A stretch of DNA of 55,632 nucleotides from Rubrivivax sp. Lineage in GTDB: Bacteria; Pseudomonadota; Gammaproteobacteria; Burkholderiales; Burkholderiaceae_C. Each line of letters begins with the position of its first letter. The stretch's first letter is position 1. The position numbers and the translations under genes were made by a program. The notes beneath the pieces were generated by a model. The model did no database searches, was not told the origin of the DNA, and saw only the letters and a program-made list of their open reading frames with translations. The DNA is taken from NCBI GenBank assembly GCA_019635285.1, contig JAHBZS010000031.1, forward strand, positions 1 to 55,632, given 5' to 3'. Positions 32,372-41,190 of the stretch are shown one piece after another.

Positions 32372-33658
32372 ATGCTCTACCAGTGGTATGAAACCCAGCG
32401 CGCGCTGATGGCGCCGTTCTCGGAATTCGCCAGCGCGTCGGCGAAGCTATACAACCATCCGCTGTCGCCCTTCACCCACATGCCGATGTCGCAGCGGGTG
32501 TCGGCGGGGCTGGACCTGATGCACCGGCTGGCCAAGGACTACGAGAAGCCGGAATTCGGCATCACCAGCGCCACGGTGGGCGGTGTCGAGGTTGCCGTAC
32601 AGCAGCAGGTGGCGCTGCAGAAGCCTTTCTGCCGCCTGCTGCGCTTCAAGCGCTTCACCGACAACCCGACGGCCCTGGAGACCATGAAGTCGCAGCCGAC
32701 GGTGCTGGTGGTGGCGCCGCTGTCCGGCCACCATTCGACCTTGCTGCGCGATACCGTGCGCAGCCTGCTGCACGACCACAAGGTCTTCATCACCGACTGG
32801 ACCGATGCGCGCATGGTGCCGGTCGAGGCCGGGCCGTTCCATCTGGACGACTATGTGGCCTACGTGCAGGAGTTCATCCGCCACGTCGGCGCGCACGCGC
32901 ACGTGATCTCGGTCTGCCAGCCGACCGTGCCGGTGCTGGCGGCAGTTTCGCTGATGGCCACGCGCGGGGAGCCGACGCCGCTGACCATGACCATGATGGG
33001 CGGGCCCATCGACGCGCGCAAGAGCCCGACCGCCGTCAACAACCTGGCGATGAACAAGACCCACGGCTGGTTCGAGAACACGGTGATCTACCGCGTGCCG
33101 CAAAACTACCCGGGCGCCGGCCGGCGCGTCTACCCCGGCTTCTTGCAGTACACGGGCTTCGTGGCCATGAACCCCGACCGTCACCTGCATTCGCACTACG
33201 ACTACTTCCTCGATCTGGTGCGCGGCGACGAGGGCAGCGCCGAGTCGCACCGCGAGTTCTACGACGAATACAACGCCGTGCTCGACATGCCGGCCGAGTA
33301 CTACCTGGACACCATCAAGAAGGTGTTCCAGGAATTCGCGCTGGTCAACGGCACCTGGTCCGTGGACGGTGTGAAGGTCAGCCCGCAGGACATCCGCCAC
33401 ACCGCGCTGCTGACCATCGAAGGCGAACTCGACGACATCTCGGGCGCCGGCCAGACCAAGGCGGCGCACGACTTGTGCAGCAACATCCCGGCCGAGCACC
33501 GCTTCCACTACGACGTCGAAGGGGCCGGCCACTACGGCATCTTCTCCGGCCGGCGCTGGCGCGAGATGGTCTACCCGCGGGTGCGCTCGTTCATCGCCGA
33601 CTACGACAAGGCCGAGGCGCGGGCAAGACCCTCGCGCGCGCCGGCACGCAAGCGTTAG
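32372..33658 (+). CDS. phaZ: intracellular polyhydroxyalkanoate depolymerase
   Basis: A 428-residue alpha/beta-hydrolase of the cytoplasmic PHB depolymerase family (PhaZ1/PhaZa type) that mobilises stored polyhydroxybutyrate. The catalytic nucleophile is a cysteine, C182 in [13 protein letters not shown], instead of serine; an Asp in [14 protein letters not shown] and a His in [15 protein letters not shown] complete the triad. The Arg/Lys-rich tail ([11 protein letters not shown]) could contact the granule or be disordered. rsxB starts 14 bases downstream. Confidence 0.94.
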   Translation: MLYQWYETQRALMAPFSEFASASAKLYNHPLSPFTHMPMSQRVSAGLDLMHRLAKDYEKPEFGITSATVGGVEVAVQQQVALQKPFCRLLRFKRFTDNPTALETMKSQPTVLVVAPLSGHHSTLLRDTVRSLLHDHKVFITDWTDARMVPVEAGPFHLDDYVAYVQEFIRHVGAHAHVISVCQPTVPVLAAVSLMATRGEPTPLTMTMMGGPIDARKSPTAVNNLAMNKTHGWFENTVIYRVPQNYPGAGRRVYPGFLQYTGFVAMNPDRHLHSHYDYFLDLVRGDEGSAESHREFYDEYNAVLDMPAEYYLDTIKKVFQEFALVNGTWSVDGVKVSPQDIRHTALLTIEGELDDISGAGQTKAAHDLCSNIPAEHRFHYDVEGAGHYGIFSGRRWREMVYPRVRSFIADYDKAEARARPSRAPARKR

Positions 33659-33672
33659 CGCATGATGGCGCG

Positions 33673-34344
33673 GTGGGCCCCACCGACGCACTGACCGAGC
33701 GCATCGACGCGCTGCTGCCGCAGACGCAGTGCACGCGCTGCGGCTACCCCGACTGCCACGCCTATGCCGCGGCCATCGCTGGCGCGCAGGCAGACATCAA
33801 CCGCTGCCCGCCCGGCGGCGCCGAGGGCATTGCGAGGCTGTCGGCGCTGACGGGTCGCCCCGTCGTGCCACTGGAACCCGAGCGCGGGGTGGAAGGACCG
33901 CGCCGCCTGGCGGTGATCGACGAAGCCTGGTGCATCGGCTGCACGCTATGCATCAAGGCCTGCCCGGTCGATTGCATCGTCGGCGCGTCCAAGCAGATGC
34001 ACACCGTGGTCGACGACCAATGCACCGGCTGCGAACTGTGTGTGCCGGTGTGCCCGGTGGACTGCATCGCCATGGTCGACGTCACGCCGGGCCGCAGCGG
34101 CTGGGACGCCTGGAGCCCGGCGCAGCAAGACGAGGCACGCGAGCGCTATGCGTTCCACCAGTTGCGCGTGGAGCGCGAGCGGCGCGAGAACGACGAGCGG
34201 CTGATCGCCAAGGCCCAGGCCAAGCTGGCCGACCTGGCGGCGCAATCGCGAATCACCGACCCTGAACTGCTGCAGCGCAAGCGTGCAGTCATCGAGGCCG
34301 CCCTGGCGCGGCGCGCGTCCCGCGAGGATCCCGAGCCATCATGA
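33673..34344 (+). CDS. rsxB: RnfB/RsxB-like ferredoxin, electron transport complex subunit
   Basis: A 223-residue soluble protein with a [16 protein letters not shown]...CPPGG domain typical of RnfB, followed by two [4Fe-4S] motifs, [15 protein letters not shown] and [15 protein letters not shown], and a charged helical C-terminus (about 150-223). Unlike membrane RnfB there is no N-terminal transmembrane helix, and no other rnf/rsx gene is nearby. The GTG at 33673 is the only sensible start after the phaZ stop. Its TGA overlaps the nth ATG. Its partner is unknown. Confidence 0.88.
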   Translation: MGPTDALTERIDALLPQTQCTRCGYPDCHAYAAAIAGAQADINRCPPGGAEGIARLSALTGRPVVPLEPERGVEGPRRLAVIDEAWCIGCTLCIKACPVDCIVGASKQMHTVVDDQCTGCELCVPVCPVDCIAMVDVTPGRSGWDAWSPAQQDEARERYAFHQLRVERERRENDERLIAKAQAKLADLAAQSRITDPELLQRKRAVIEAALARRASREDPEPS

Positions 34345-34982
34345 CCGACGACCAGGTCGAGGACTTCTTCGCCACGCTGGCCGCGGCCAACCCGCAGCCG
34401 GTGTCTGAGCTGGAATTCAGCAGCGTGTTCGAGCTGCTGGCCGCGGTGCTGCTGTCTGCGCAGGCCACGGACGCCGGCGTGAACAAAGCGACCCGGCGGC
34501 TGTTTGCCGTGGCCGGCACGCCGCGGCGCATGCTCGCGCTGGGGATCGACGGACTCGAACCGTACATCCGCAGCATCGGCCTGTACCGCACCAAGGCGCG
34601 CAACCTGATCGCCACCTGCCAGCTGCTGATCGAGCGCCATGGCGGCGAGGTGCCGCGCAGCCTGGAGGCGTTGCAGGCCTTGCCCGGGGTGGGCCGCAAG
34701 ACGGCCAACGTGGTGCTCAACGTGGCCTTCGGCGAGCCCACCTTTGCGGTGGACACGCACGTCTTTCGCGTCTGCAACCGCACCGGGCTGGCGCCGGGCC
34801 GCACCCCGGAGCAGGTGGAGGCCGGCCTGTCGCGCCGCGTGCCGGAACGCTACCGCCAGCATGCGCACCACTGGCTGATCCTGCACGGCCGCTACGTATG
34901 CGTCGCACGCCGTCCGCTGTGCGAGCGCTGCAGCGTCGCACGCTGCTACGACCACGCGCAGGCAATCGGCGTGGTGAATTGA
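34341..34982 (+). CDS. nth: endonuclease III
   Basis: DNA glycosylase/AP lyase for oxidised pyrimidines, 213 residues. Helix-hairpin-helix [14 protein letters not shown] contains the catalytic Lys, and [11 protein letters not shown] the Asp. The C-terminal [4Fe-4S] loop reads [16 protein letters not shown]: the last spacing is four residues, where the usual pattern is five. The ATG overlaps the rsxB stop (ATGA). Confidence 0.95.
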   Translation: MTDDQVEDFFATLAAANPQPVSELEFSSVFELLAAVLLSAQATDAGVNKATRRLFAVAGTPRRMLALGIDGLEPYIRSIGLYRTKARNLIATCQLLIERHGGEVPRSLEALQALPGVGRKTANVVLNVAFGEPTFAVDTHVFRVCNRTGLAPGRTPEQVEAGLSRRVPERYRQHAHHWLILHGRYVCVARRPLCERCSVARCYDHAQAIGVVN

Positions 34983-35017
34983 CGCGCCGGCCTCGCCGTC
35001 GTCCACAGGCCGCGCCC

Positions 35018-35023
35018 TACAAT
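35018..35023 (+). promoter_or_regulatory. candidate -10 upstream of the zapB-like/zapA genes
   Basis: TACAAT, 25 bases before the next ATG, in an otherwise very GC-rich gap after nth. No good -35 at 17 bases; weak evidence. Confidence 0.3.
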
Positions 35024-35048
35024 GGGTCGGCGCATCTCCACCCCTGCC

Positions 35049-35264
35049 ATGTCGAAGCTGGAAGACCTTGCCGAACGCGTCGAGAGGCTGCTGCTGCGGC
35101 ATGACGAGCTGAAGCGCACCAACCTGCTGCTCGAACAGCAGGTGGCGGCGCTGGGCAGCGAACGCGACAGCCTGCGTTCGCGCCTCAGCGCGGCGCGGGC
35201 GCGCATCGACGTGCTGCTCGAACGGCTGCCCGCCGGCAACGGCAACGCCGGAGCCGGCACGTGA
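35049..35264 (+). CDS. small coiled-coil protein, ZapB-like
   Basis: A 71-residue protein that is almost entirely one predicted coiled coil (SKLEDLAERVERLLLRHDEL, then LLLEQQVAALGSERDSLRSR). Size, composition and the overlap with zapA (GTGA) suggest a Z-ring-associated coiled coil similar to ZapB; homology is inferred, not shown. The ATG at 35049 is preferred over an in-frame ATG nine codons earlier. Confidence 0.8.
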   Translation: MSKLEDLAERVERLLLRHDELKRTNLLLEQQVAALGSERDSLRSRLSAARARIDVLLERLPAGNGNAGAGT

Positions 35265-35578
35265 AGCAACTCGAAGTCACCATCCTCGGGCAGAGCTACA
35301 TCCTCGGCTGTCCCGACGGCGGCGAGGCGCTGCTCAGCGCGGCGGTGGCCAGCGTGGACCGCGAAATGAGCGCCATCCGCGACGCAGGCAAGGTCAAGGC
35401 GCGCGAGCGCATCGCCGTGCTGGCGGCGCTGAACCTGGCCTACCAGCTCGCCGACAGCACACCGCGCAAGGCGTCGGCGGCCGCACAGGAACCGGGCACG
35501 GCGGCCGACGCGGCGCAGCTGGAGGCGCTGATCCGGCGGGTGGACGCGGCTCTCAACGACGACGGCCAGTTGCTGTGA
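35261..35578 (+). CDS. zapA: cell division protein ZapA
   Basis: FtsZ-bundling protein of 105 residues: N-terminal beta/alpha head (KQLEVTILGQSYILGCPDGG) and an alpha-helical C-terminus. The middle KVKARERIAVLAALNLAYQL block is the family core. It starts at GTG, overlapping the previous stop, and 6S RNA follows 45 bases later, an arrangement widespread in proteobacteria. Confidence 0.93.
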   Translation: MKQLEVTILGQSYILGCPDGGEALLSAAVASVDREMSAIRDAGKVKARERIAVLAALNLAYQLADSTPRKASAAAQEPGTAADAAQLEALIRRVDAALNDDGQLL

Positions 35579-35610
35579 AATCGGCAGCACACCGCAGCGC
35601 CCGCCGGCTC

Positions 35611-35616
35611 TAGAAT
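35611..35616 (+). promoter_or_regulatory. -10 element of the 6S RNA promoter
   Basis: TAGAAT, seven bases before the first base of the closing stem of 6S RNA. The -35 at about 35588 is weak. Confidence 0.55.
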
Positions 35617-35622
35617 GTGCTC

Positions 35623-35800
35623 GTCCGTCGCGTTCGCGGGAGTCTTATATTTCCTTGAACCGATGCTCATCGAGCAAGGGCTTGGAACATCGCTCGGCTG
35701 GTGTGATCGTCTCGCGTCAGATGAACCCGATGCCTTGCTGACCTCGCCCACCTGAACTTCCCTGAGGGTTCAGGAATGCGGCTCACGGTGCGCGGCGGAC
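35623..35800 (+). ncRNA. ssrS: 6S RNA
   Basis: About 178 bases between zapA and the EVE-domain gene. The ends pair over ten bases, GTCCGTCGCG (35623-35632) with CGCGGCGGAC (35791-35800), one G-U pair. Inside are the CTTGAACCGATGCTCATCGAGC and ACATCGCTCGGCTGGTGTG-like strands around the central bubble and a CCTGAA/TTCAGG hairpin, as in known 6S RNAs. It binds sigma-70 RNA polymerase in stationary phase. The exact 3' end is not certain. Confidence 0.82.
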
Positions 35801-35822
35801 ACCTATCTCTCACACGCCGCCG

Positions 35823-36284
<462 letters not shown>

Positions 36285-36287
<3 letters not shown>

Positions 36288-36314
36288 GGCGCGCGGCGCC
36301 GCTGCGGCGCCTCA
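36285..36314. terminator. inverted repeat between convergent genes
   Basis: TGAGGCGC (36285-36292) and GCGCCTCA (36307-36314) are perfect inverted arms, and the arms contain both stop codons of the two convergent genes; the inside holds GGCGCC twice. No T-run, so a bidirectional terminator is only a guess. Confidence 0.35.
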
Positions 36315-37334
36315 GCGGTCTTCGAAGCGAATGCTGGCCAGCGTCAGGTGGTTGCCGCCGCGGCGGCGGGCTTCGGCCAACGCGCCTTCACAGGCCACCA
36401 GCAGGTCCTGCTGCGACGCCGCCGTGTGCGGGAAGCTGGCCACACCCATCGACACGCTGAAGCCGAGTTCCTCGCCGTTGAGCACGACGATCTGCGTGGC
36501 GCATTGGCGACGCAGCCCTTCCATGCGCGAATGCGCGGTGGCCAGGCCGACGCCCGACAGCAGCACGCCGAAACGCCGCCCGTCGAGCCGGCAGGACGCG
36601 TCCATCGCGCGCGTATTGCCGCGCAGCAGCCGCCCCATGGCCTCGAAGACGCGCGTCTCGGCCGCCGCGCCGAGTTGACCCACCCGCTCGGAGAATGGAT
36701 CGAGCTCGATGAGCACCAGCGCGAACTCGCGGTGCTCGCGCGTGGACAGACCGACCTCGCGACGCAGTTGATCCTCGAAGTGCGGGCGCGTGTACAGCCC
36801 GGTGGCCGCGTCGCGCAGGCCCTGGTCGGCCACTTCCAAGCGCAGCTTCTCATTGGCGCGCTGCTGCTCCTCGAGTTGCTGCAGTGCCGCGCGCAGTTGC
36901 AAGTCCTTCTGCCGTTGCGGCGCCTGGTCGGTCCAGACGCTGCACAGCCAGCGACCGGCCTGCCCGTCGGCGTCGACGGCAAGGCGCAGCACCGCGTAGT
37001 CGTGGCGTTGGCCGGCCCATTCGAAGCGGTGCTCGCTGGTCAGCGGCTGCGCCTGGCTCAATGCCGATTGCTCAGCCGCGCGCCAGGCGGTGACCAGCGC
37101 CGGGTCGACGAGTTCCGCATCGCCGTGTCCGCAGATCTGCGACGCGGGCCGCCCCAGGAAGCGGGCCATCGCATCGTTGACGTAGGCATAGCGGCCGCTG
37201 GCGGCGTCCTTGATGGACAGCATCGCGCCTTGCCGCGCGGCCCACGTTTCGCACAGCGCCGCCAACACCGGGCCGAAGCCCGGCTCGGTCGCATCGCTGC
37301 GCTCGAGCTCGGTGGGTGATGGGGTCGATGACAT
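36312..37334 (-). CDS. PAS-GGDEF protein with degenerate active site
   Basis: A 340-residue cytoplasmic signalling protein: PAS domain at about 25-137, coiled-coil linker at about 140-172, GGDEF domain at about 173-335 (RDAATGLYTRPHFEDQL start, MGVASFPHTAAS end). The catalytic GGDEF/GGEEF motif is replaced by DGRRF (251-255), so diguanylate cyclase activity is unlikely, while the inhibitory RxxD site is intact (RAMD, 242-245) at the correct five-residue spacing. A role as c-di-GMP receptor is inferred. Confidence 0.88.
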   Translation of the reverse strand: MSSTPSPTELERSDATEPGFGPVLAALCETWAARQGAMLSIKDAASGRYAYVNDAMARFLGRPASQICGHGDAELVDPALVTAWRAAEQSALSQAQPLTSEHRFEWAGQRHDYAVLRLAVDADGQAGRWLCSVWTDQAPQRQKDLQLRAALQQLEEQQRANEKLRLEVADQGLRDAATGLYTRPHFEDQLRREVGLSTREHREFALVLIELDPFSERVGQLGAAAETRVFEAMGRLLRGNTRAMDASCRLDGRRFGVLLSGVGLATAHSRMEGLRRQCATQIVVLNGEELGFSVSMGVASFPHTAASQQDLLVACEGALAEARRRGGNHLTLASIRFEDR

Positions 37335-37496
37335 AGGGGACGTGGCTCAGACAGAAGGGGCATCTTGGGTCGCGACGCGCGGCAGATCAAGCCGCAGTGT
37401 TCGGCAAGCGCCGCAATCCCCTAGTTTGAACAAGCGCGCTATGGTAGTCGCCCGTCAAGGGGCCCTGTGGCTTCCGCGCGCCAGCGCAGCGTGACA

Positions 37497-38744
37497 ATGG
37501 CCACGATGCCAGAGTTTGATGTCATCGTGATCGGCGCCGGCGCCGCCGGGCTGTTCTGTGCCGGCATGGCTGGCCAACGCGGCTTGCGCGTGCTGCTGAT
37601 CGACCATGCCGCCAGGCGCGCCGAGAAGATCCGCATCTCGGGCGGCGGGCGCTGCAACTTCACCAACCGCGACTGCGGGCCGGGCCAGTTCATCTCCGAG
37701 AACCCGCACTTCTGCCGCTCGGCGCTGGCGCGCTACACCGCGGACGACTTCATCGCCCTGGTACGCCGCCACGGCATCGCCTTCCACGAGAAGCACCGTG
37801 GCCAGCTGTTCTGCGACGGCTCGGCCGAACAGATCATCGCCATGCTGGGGGCCGAATGTGCCGCCGGCGGGGTGCAGCACTGGCAACCCTGTGCCGTGCA
37901 AGCGGTGCGCCAAGGGGCGGATGGCTTCGTGCTCGATACCGATCAGGGCGTCGCCCGCGCGGCGCAGTTGGTGGTGGCCACGGGCGGGCTTTCGATTCCA
38001 AAAATTGGCGCGACGGACCTAGGCTACCGCCTCGCCCGACAGTTCGGCCACGGGTTGGTCGAGCCGCGGCCTGGGCTGGTGCCGTTGACCTTCGACGCAG
38101 CCAGCTGGGCGCCCTTCACGGCGCTTGCCGGCCTGTCACTCGAGGTGGCCATCGAGGCCGGGAGCGGCAAGCGCCGCCAACGTTTCGTCGAGGATCTGCT
38201 GTTCACGCACCGCGGGCTCAGCGGCCCGGCCGTGCTGCAGGCGTCTAGCTATTGGCGCGAGGGCGAGCCGTTGCGCATCGACCTGGCAGCCGGCCAGGAC
38301 CTGGCGGCCCGGCTCGCCCAGGACAAGGCCACGTCGCGGCGCCAGTTGGGCAACCAGCTGGCGGCCTATCTGCCGCAGCGGCTGGCCGAGGTCTGGCTGC
38401 AGTCGCCGGGGCTGGACGCGGCCCTGCCGATGCCGCAGCTGCGCGACCGCCAGCTGGCCGCCCTCGCCGCCGCCATCCGCACCTGGCAGGTCGTGCCTGA
38501 CGGCAGCGAAGGCTGGCGCAAGGCCGAGGTCACGCTGGGCGGTGTCGACACGCGCGAACTGAGCAGCCAGAGCCTGGAAAGCCGCCTCGTGCCGGGGCTG
38601 CACTTCATCGGCGAGGTGGTGGACGTGACGGGCTGGCTCGGCGGTTACAACTTCCAGTGGGCCTGGTCCAGCGCGGCCGCCTGCGCTCGCGCGTTGCAGC
38701 CCGGCGTCGGCCTGCGCTTGGCGGCCGGGCAGGTTTCGGGATAG
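37497..38744 (+). CDS. NAD(P)/FAD-dependent oxidoreductase, HI0933/BaiN family
   Basis: A flavoprotein of about 415 residues. FAD-binding Rossmann motif VIVIGAGAAGLFCAGMAG at the N-terminus; KIRISGGGRCNFTNRD is the family hallmark (about residues 50-65), and the C-terminal GLHFIGEVVDVTGWLGGYN is the second FAD contact. Substrate unknown. Starts: ATG at 37497 or 37506, or a GTG at 37467; none has a clear ribosome-binding site, so the first 13 residues are uncertain. Confidence 0.85.
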   Translation: MATMPEFDVIVIGAGAAGLFCAGMAGQRGLRVLLIDHAARRAEKIRISGGGRCNFTNRDCGPGQFISENPHFCRSALARYTADDFIALVRRHGIAFHEKHRGQLFCDGSAEQIIAMLGAECAAGGVQHWQPCAVQAVRQGADGFVLDTDQGVARAAQLVVATGGLSIPKIGATDLGYRLARQFGHGLVEPRPGLVPLTFDAASWAPFTALAGLSLEVAIEAGSGKRRQRFVEDLLFTHRGLSGPAVLQASSYWREGEPLRIDLAAGQDLAARLAQDKATSRRQLGNQLAAYLPQRLAEVWLQSPGLDAALPMPQLRDRQLAALAAAIRTWQVVPDGSEGWRKAEVTLGGVDTRELSSQSLESRLVPGLHFIGEVVDVTGWLGGYNFQWAWSSAAACARALQPGVGLRLAAGQVSG

Positions 38745-38747
38745 AAT
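38718..38747 (+). promoter_or_regulatory. rpsU promoter
   Basis: TTGGCG (38718-38723), 18-base spacer, TAGAAT (38742-38747). The -10 overlaps the stop codon of the preceding flavoprotein gene and lies about 58 bases before rpsU. Confidence 0.55.
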
Positions 38748-38804
38748 CCGCGTTTCTGCCGGTTATGGTTGGCCGGCCGCATATTTTTAAGCCCACGAGG
38801 ATTC

Positions 38805-39017
38805 ATGACCACGATTCGCGTCAAAGAAAACGAGCCCTTCGACGTCGCCCTGCGCCGCTTCAAGCGCACCATCGAGAAGATCGGCCTGCTGACCGAACTG
38901 CGTGCACGCGAGTTCTACGAAAAGCCCACGTCGGAGCGCAAGCGCAAGAAGGCGGCCGCGGTGAAGCGCCACTACAAGCGCGTGCGCAGCATGCAGTTGC
39001 CCAAGAAGCTGTTCTGA
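38805..39017 (+). CDS. rpsU: 30S ribosomal protein S21
   Basis: A 70-residue basic protein of the small subunit, important in initiation. The [20 protein letters not shown] start and [20 protein letters not shown] block are typical. ACGAGGATTC precedes the ATG at 38805; an upstream in-frame GTG/ATG would add a non-conserved leader. A strong terminator follows. Confidence 0.96.
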   Translation: MTTIRVKENEPFDVALRRFKRTIEKIGLLTELRAREFYEKPTSERKRKKAAAVKRHYKRVRSMQLPKKLF

Positions 39018-39036
39018 CCGTTCCCGACGGTCCATG

Positions 39037-39078
39037 ACGAGCCCGCGGGCGCAAGCCGTCGCGGGCTCGTTTGTTTTT
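39037..39078 (+). terminator. rho-independent terminator after rpsU
   Basis: ACGAGCCCGCG (39037-39047) pairs with CGCGGGCTCGT (39060-39070), 11 bp, followed by TTGTTTTT. The ribosome-binding site of the next gene lies immediately after it, so read-through would feed that gene. Confidence 0.9.
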
Positions 39079-39091
39079 CGAGGAGTCCAAC

Positions 39092-39538
39092 GTGACCCTG
39101 AAAGAGCGCATCACCGAAGACATGAAAGCCGCCATGCGGGCCAAGGACGCCGAGCGGCTGTCCACGATCCGCATGCTGCTGGCCGCGTGCAAGCAGCGCG
39201 AGGTGGATGAGCGCATCGAACTGGACGACGCCGCGATCGTCGGCCTGGTCGACAAGCTGATCAAGCAGCGCAAGGATTCGATCACCGCCTTCACGCAAGG
39301 CGGCCGCAGCGATCTGGCGGCCAAGGAAAGCGCCGAGATCCAGGTGCTGCAAGCCTATCTGCCGCAACGCATGAGCGCCGATGAAGTGAACGCCGCAGTG
39401 GCCGCCATCGTCGCCTCGCTGGGCGCTGCCGGGCCCGGCGACATGGGCAAGGTGATGGCCGCCGCAAAGGCCCAGCTGGTAGGCAAGGCCGAGATGGCGG
39501 CCGTGTCGGCCGCCGTCAAGCTAGCATTGGCCAAGTGA
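39092..39538 (+). CDS. GatB/YqeY domain protein
   Basis: A 148-residue helical protein related to the tail domain of GatB amidotransferase (YqeY family). LKERITEDMKAAMRAKDAER and LPQRMSADEVNAAVAAIV are typical. The start is GTG at 39092 with AGGAG six bases upstream. Location directly after rpsU is common in proteobacteria. The role is unclear; tRNA-related by homology only. Confidence 0.9.
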   Translation: MTLKERITEDMKAAMRAKDAERLSTIRMLLAACKQREVDERIELDDAAIVGLVDKLIKQRKDSITAFTQGGRSDLAAKESAEIQVLQAYLPQRMSADEVNAAVAAIVASLGAAGPGDMGKVMAAAKAQLVGKAEMAAVSAAVKLALAK

Positions 39539-39553
39539 AGTGAGAGGCCGAAC

Positions 39554-39907
39554 ATGAGCGTCAACCTGCCCGTACGCGCCATCGACAGCGACGTCTGCGT
39601 CGCCCCGCAGATGCAGCCCGAAGCCATGGCCGACGTGGCGCGCGCGGGCTTTCGCAGCGTGATCAACAACCGGCCCGACTTCGAGGGCGGCGACGCCAGC
39701 CAGCCCACGAGCGCGCAGATCGAGGCCGCGGCCCGCGCTGCCGGCCTGGAGTATCGGCACCTGCCGGTCGCCGGGGGCTATCAGTCGCCGGAGGAAATCG
39801 CCGCCTTCGCCGCGCTGTGCAAGGAGCTGCCGCGGCCGCTGCTGCTGTTCTGCCGCTCGGGCGCCCGCTCGGCCAAGCTGTACCAGGCGGCGCAGGCCCT
39901 GGGCTGA
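39554..39907 (+). CDS. TIGR01244-family phosphatase/sulfurtransferase-like protein
   Basis: A 117-residue protein of the DUF442/beta-lactamase-hydrolase N-terminal type. The C-terminal LLFCRSGARSAKLYQ contains a Cys-x5-Arg loop like that of dual-specificity phosphatases and rhodanese-like enzymes; FRSVINNRPDFEGGDASQP is the family N-terminal motif. Some relatives take part in sulfide or persulfide metabolism, but the substrate here is unknown. GAGAGG lies ahead of the ATG. Confidence 0.85.
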   Translation: MSVNLPVRAIDSDVCVAPQMQPEAMADVARAGFRSVINNRPDFEGGDASQPTSAQIEAAARAAGLEYRHLPVAGGYQSPEEIAAFAALCKELPRPLLLFCRSGARSAKLYQAAQALG

Positions 39908-39942
39908 GACGGCCCACCGTCGCTGAAACGCGTCGCCAAACA

Positions 39943-39974
39943 AAAGAGCCCCGCCGAAGCGGGGCTCTTTCTTG
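39943..39974. terminator. bidirectional rho-independent terminator
   Basis: AAAGAGCCCCGC (39943-39954), loop CGAA, GCGGGGCTCTTT (39959-39970), then CTTGG on plus; on the minus strand the stem is followed by TTTTGTTTGG. It ends both the plus-strand gene before it and the convergent TRAP gene. Confidence 0.92.
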
Positions 39975-39984
39975 GCAGCTAGGG

Positions 39985-41067
39985 TCAGAGCTTCTGCTGC
40001 TGCATGAAGTCGTCGAAACCGGATTCGGTGAAGCGGAACCACAGGTTCGCGTCACGCCGGTAGGTAATGTAGTCGTCGTAGATCTTCTTCCACGCCGGGT
40101 TGGTGGCATTCAATTCGGCATAAACCTCGCCCGCGGCCTTGAACGAGGCTTCCATCACGTCCTTCGGGAAGCGCTGCACCTTCGCGCCACCGGCCACCAG
40201 TTGCTTCAGCGCTGCCGGGTTTCGGTAGTCGTACTTGGCGAGCATGTCCGTCCCGGCGTAGGTCGATGCCGCTTCGACAATCGCCTTGTACTCCGGCGTC
40301 AGGCTGTCGTACGACTTCTGGTTCACGTACAGCGACAGTTGTGGGCCGCCTTCCCACCAGCCGGGGTAGTAGTAGTACGGCGCCACCTTGTTGAGACCGA
40401 GCTTCAGGTCGTCGTACGGGCCAACCCATTCGGCGGCGTCGATGGTGTTCTTCTCGAGGGCCTGATAAATTTCTCCAGAGGGTAGGTTCTGAGGTACCAC
40501 GCCGAGCTTTTCGATGACCTTACCGCCGAAGCCGCCGATGCGGAACTTCAGGCCCTTCAGGTCGGCCACCGACTTGATCTCCTTGCGAAACCAGCCGCCC
40601 ATCTGCGCGCCGGTATTGCCCATCACGAAATTGACGATGTTGACCTTGGCGTAGAACTCGCGCATCAGCTTCATGCCGTTGCCTTCGTACATCCAGGCGT
40701 TCATCTGGCGTGCGTTCAGCCCGAAGGGAATCGCGCAGTCGAGCGCGTAGGTCGGGTCCTTGCCGAAGAAGTAGTACGGCGCCGTGTGCGCCATCTCCAC
40801 CGTGGCGGTGCTGACGCCGTCGAGCACGCCGAAGGCCGGCATCAGTTCGCCCGCGGCGTGCGTGGTGATGATGAACTTGCCGCCGCTCATGTCGCTGACA
40901 TGTTTGGCGAAGACCTCGGACACCCCATACAAAGTGTCAAGCGATTTCGAGAAGCTGGACGCCAGGCGCCAACGGATCGTGGTCTGCGCATGCACGATCG
41001 CCGGCCCGGAGCCGGCAGCCAGGATGCCGGCCAGACCGGCACCGCGAACGAACTTACGACGCTCCAT
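39985..41067 (-). CDS. TRAP transporter substrate-binding protein, DctP family
   Basis: A 360-residue periplasmic binding protein. The signal peptide has RRKFVRGAGLAGILAAG with a twin arginine and ends near VHAQ, suggesting Tat export. Then a DctP fold: SGGKFIITTHAAGELMPAFG early, and GLKFRIGGFGGKVIEKLGV with the Arg that binds the carboxylate ligand. No dctQ/dctM membrane genes are adjacent, so it is an orphan. AGGAGACTCGATTC precedes the ATG. Ligand unknown; aromatic or 2-oxo acids are typical for this subgroup. Confidence 0.92.
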   Translation of the reverse strand: MERRKFVRGAGLAGILAAGSGPAIVHAQTTIRWRLASSFSKSLDTLYGVSEVFAKHVSDMSGGKFIITTHAAGELMPAFGVLDGVSTATVEMAHTAPYYFFGKDPTYALDCAIPFGLNARQMNAWMYEGNGMKLMREFYAKVNIVNFVMGNTGAQMGGWFRKEIKSVADLKGLKFRIGGFGGKVIEKLGVVPQNLPSGEIYQALEKNTIDAAEWVGPYDDLKLGLNKVAPYYYYPGWWEGGPQLSLYVNQKSYDSLTPEYKAIVEAASTYAGTDMLAKYDYRNPAALKQLVAGGAKVQRFPKDVMEASFKAAGEVYAELNATNPAWKKIYDDYITYRRDANLWFRFTESGFDDFMQQQKL

Positions 41068-41113
41068 GAATCGAGTCTCCTGTCGACGAAAAGAGGGTGA
41101 TCAGGCGAGCGGA

Positions 41114-41119
41114 ATTCTA
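41114..41119 (-). promoter_or_regulatory. candidate -10 of the TRAP binding-protein gene
   Basis: TAGAAT on the minus strand, 47 bases before the ATG; the -35 region is GC-rich and not convincing. Confidence 0.35.
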
Positions 41120-41190
41120 GGTAGCACCCCTTGACGGCCGCGTGGTGTTTACCCGCGCGGACCCCGCTCCAAAACCCTCAATCCGCGGGC

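Noticed and set aside
33475-33672. Longer rsxB start inside phaZ
   Set aside because: An in-frame ATG at 33475 lies deep in phaZ and would add a basic, non-conserved leader; the GTG at 33673 gives the family N-terminus.
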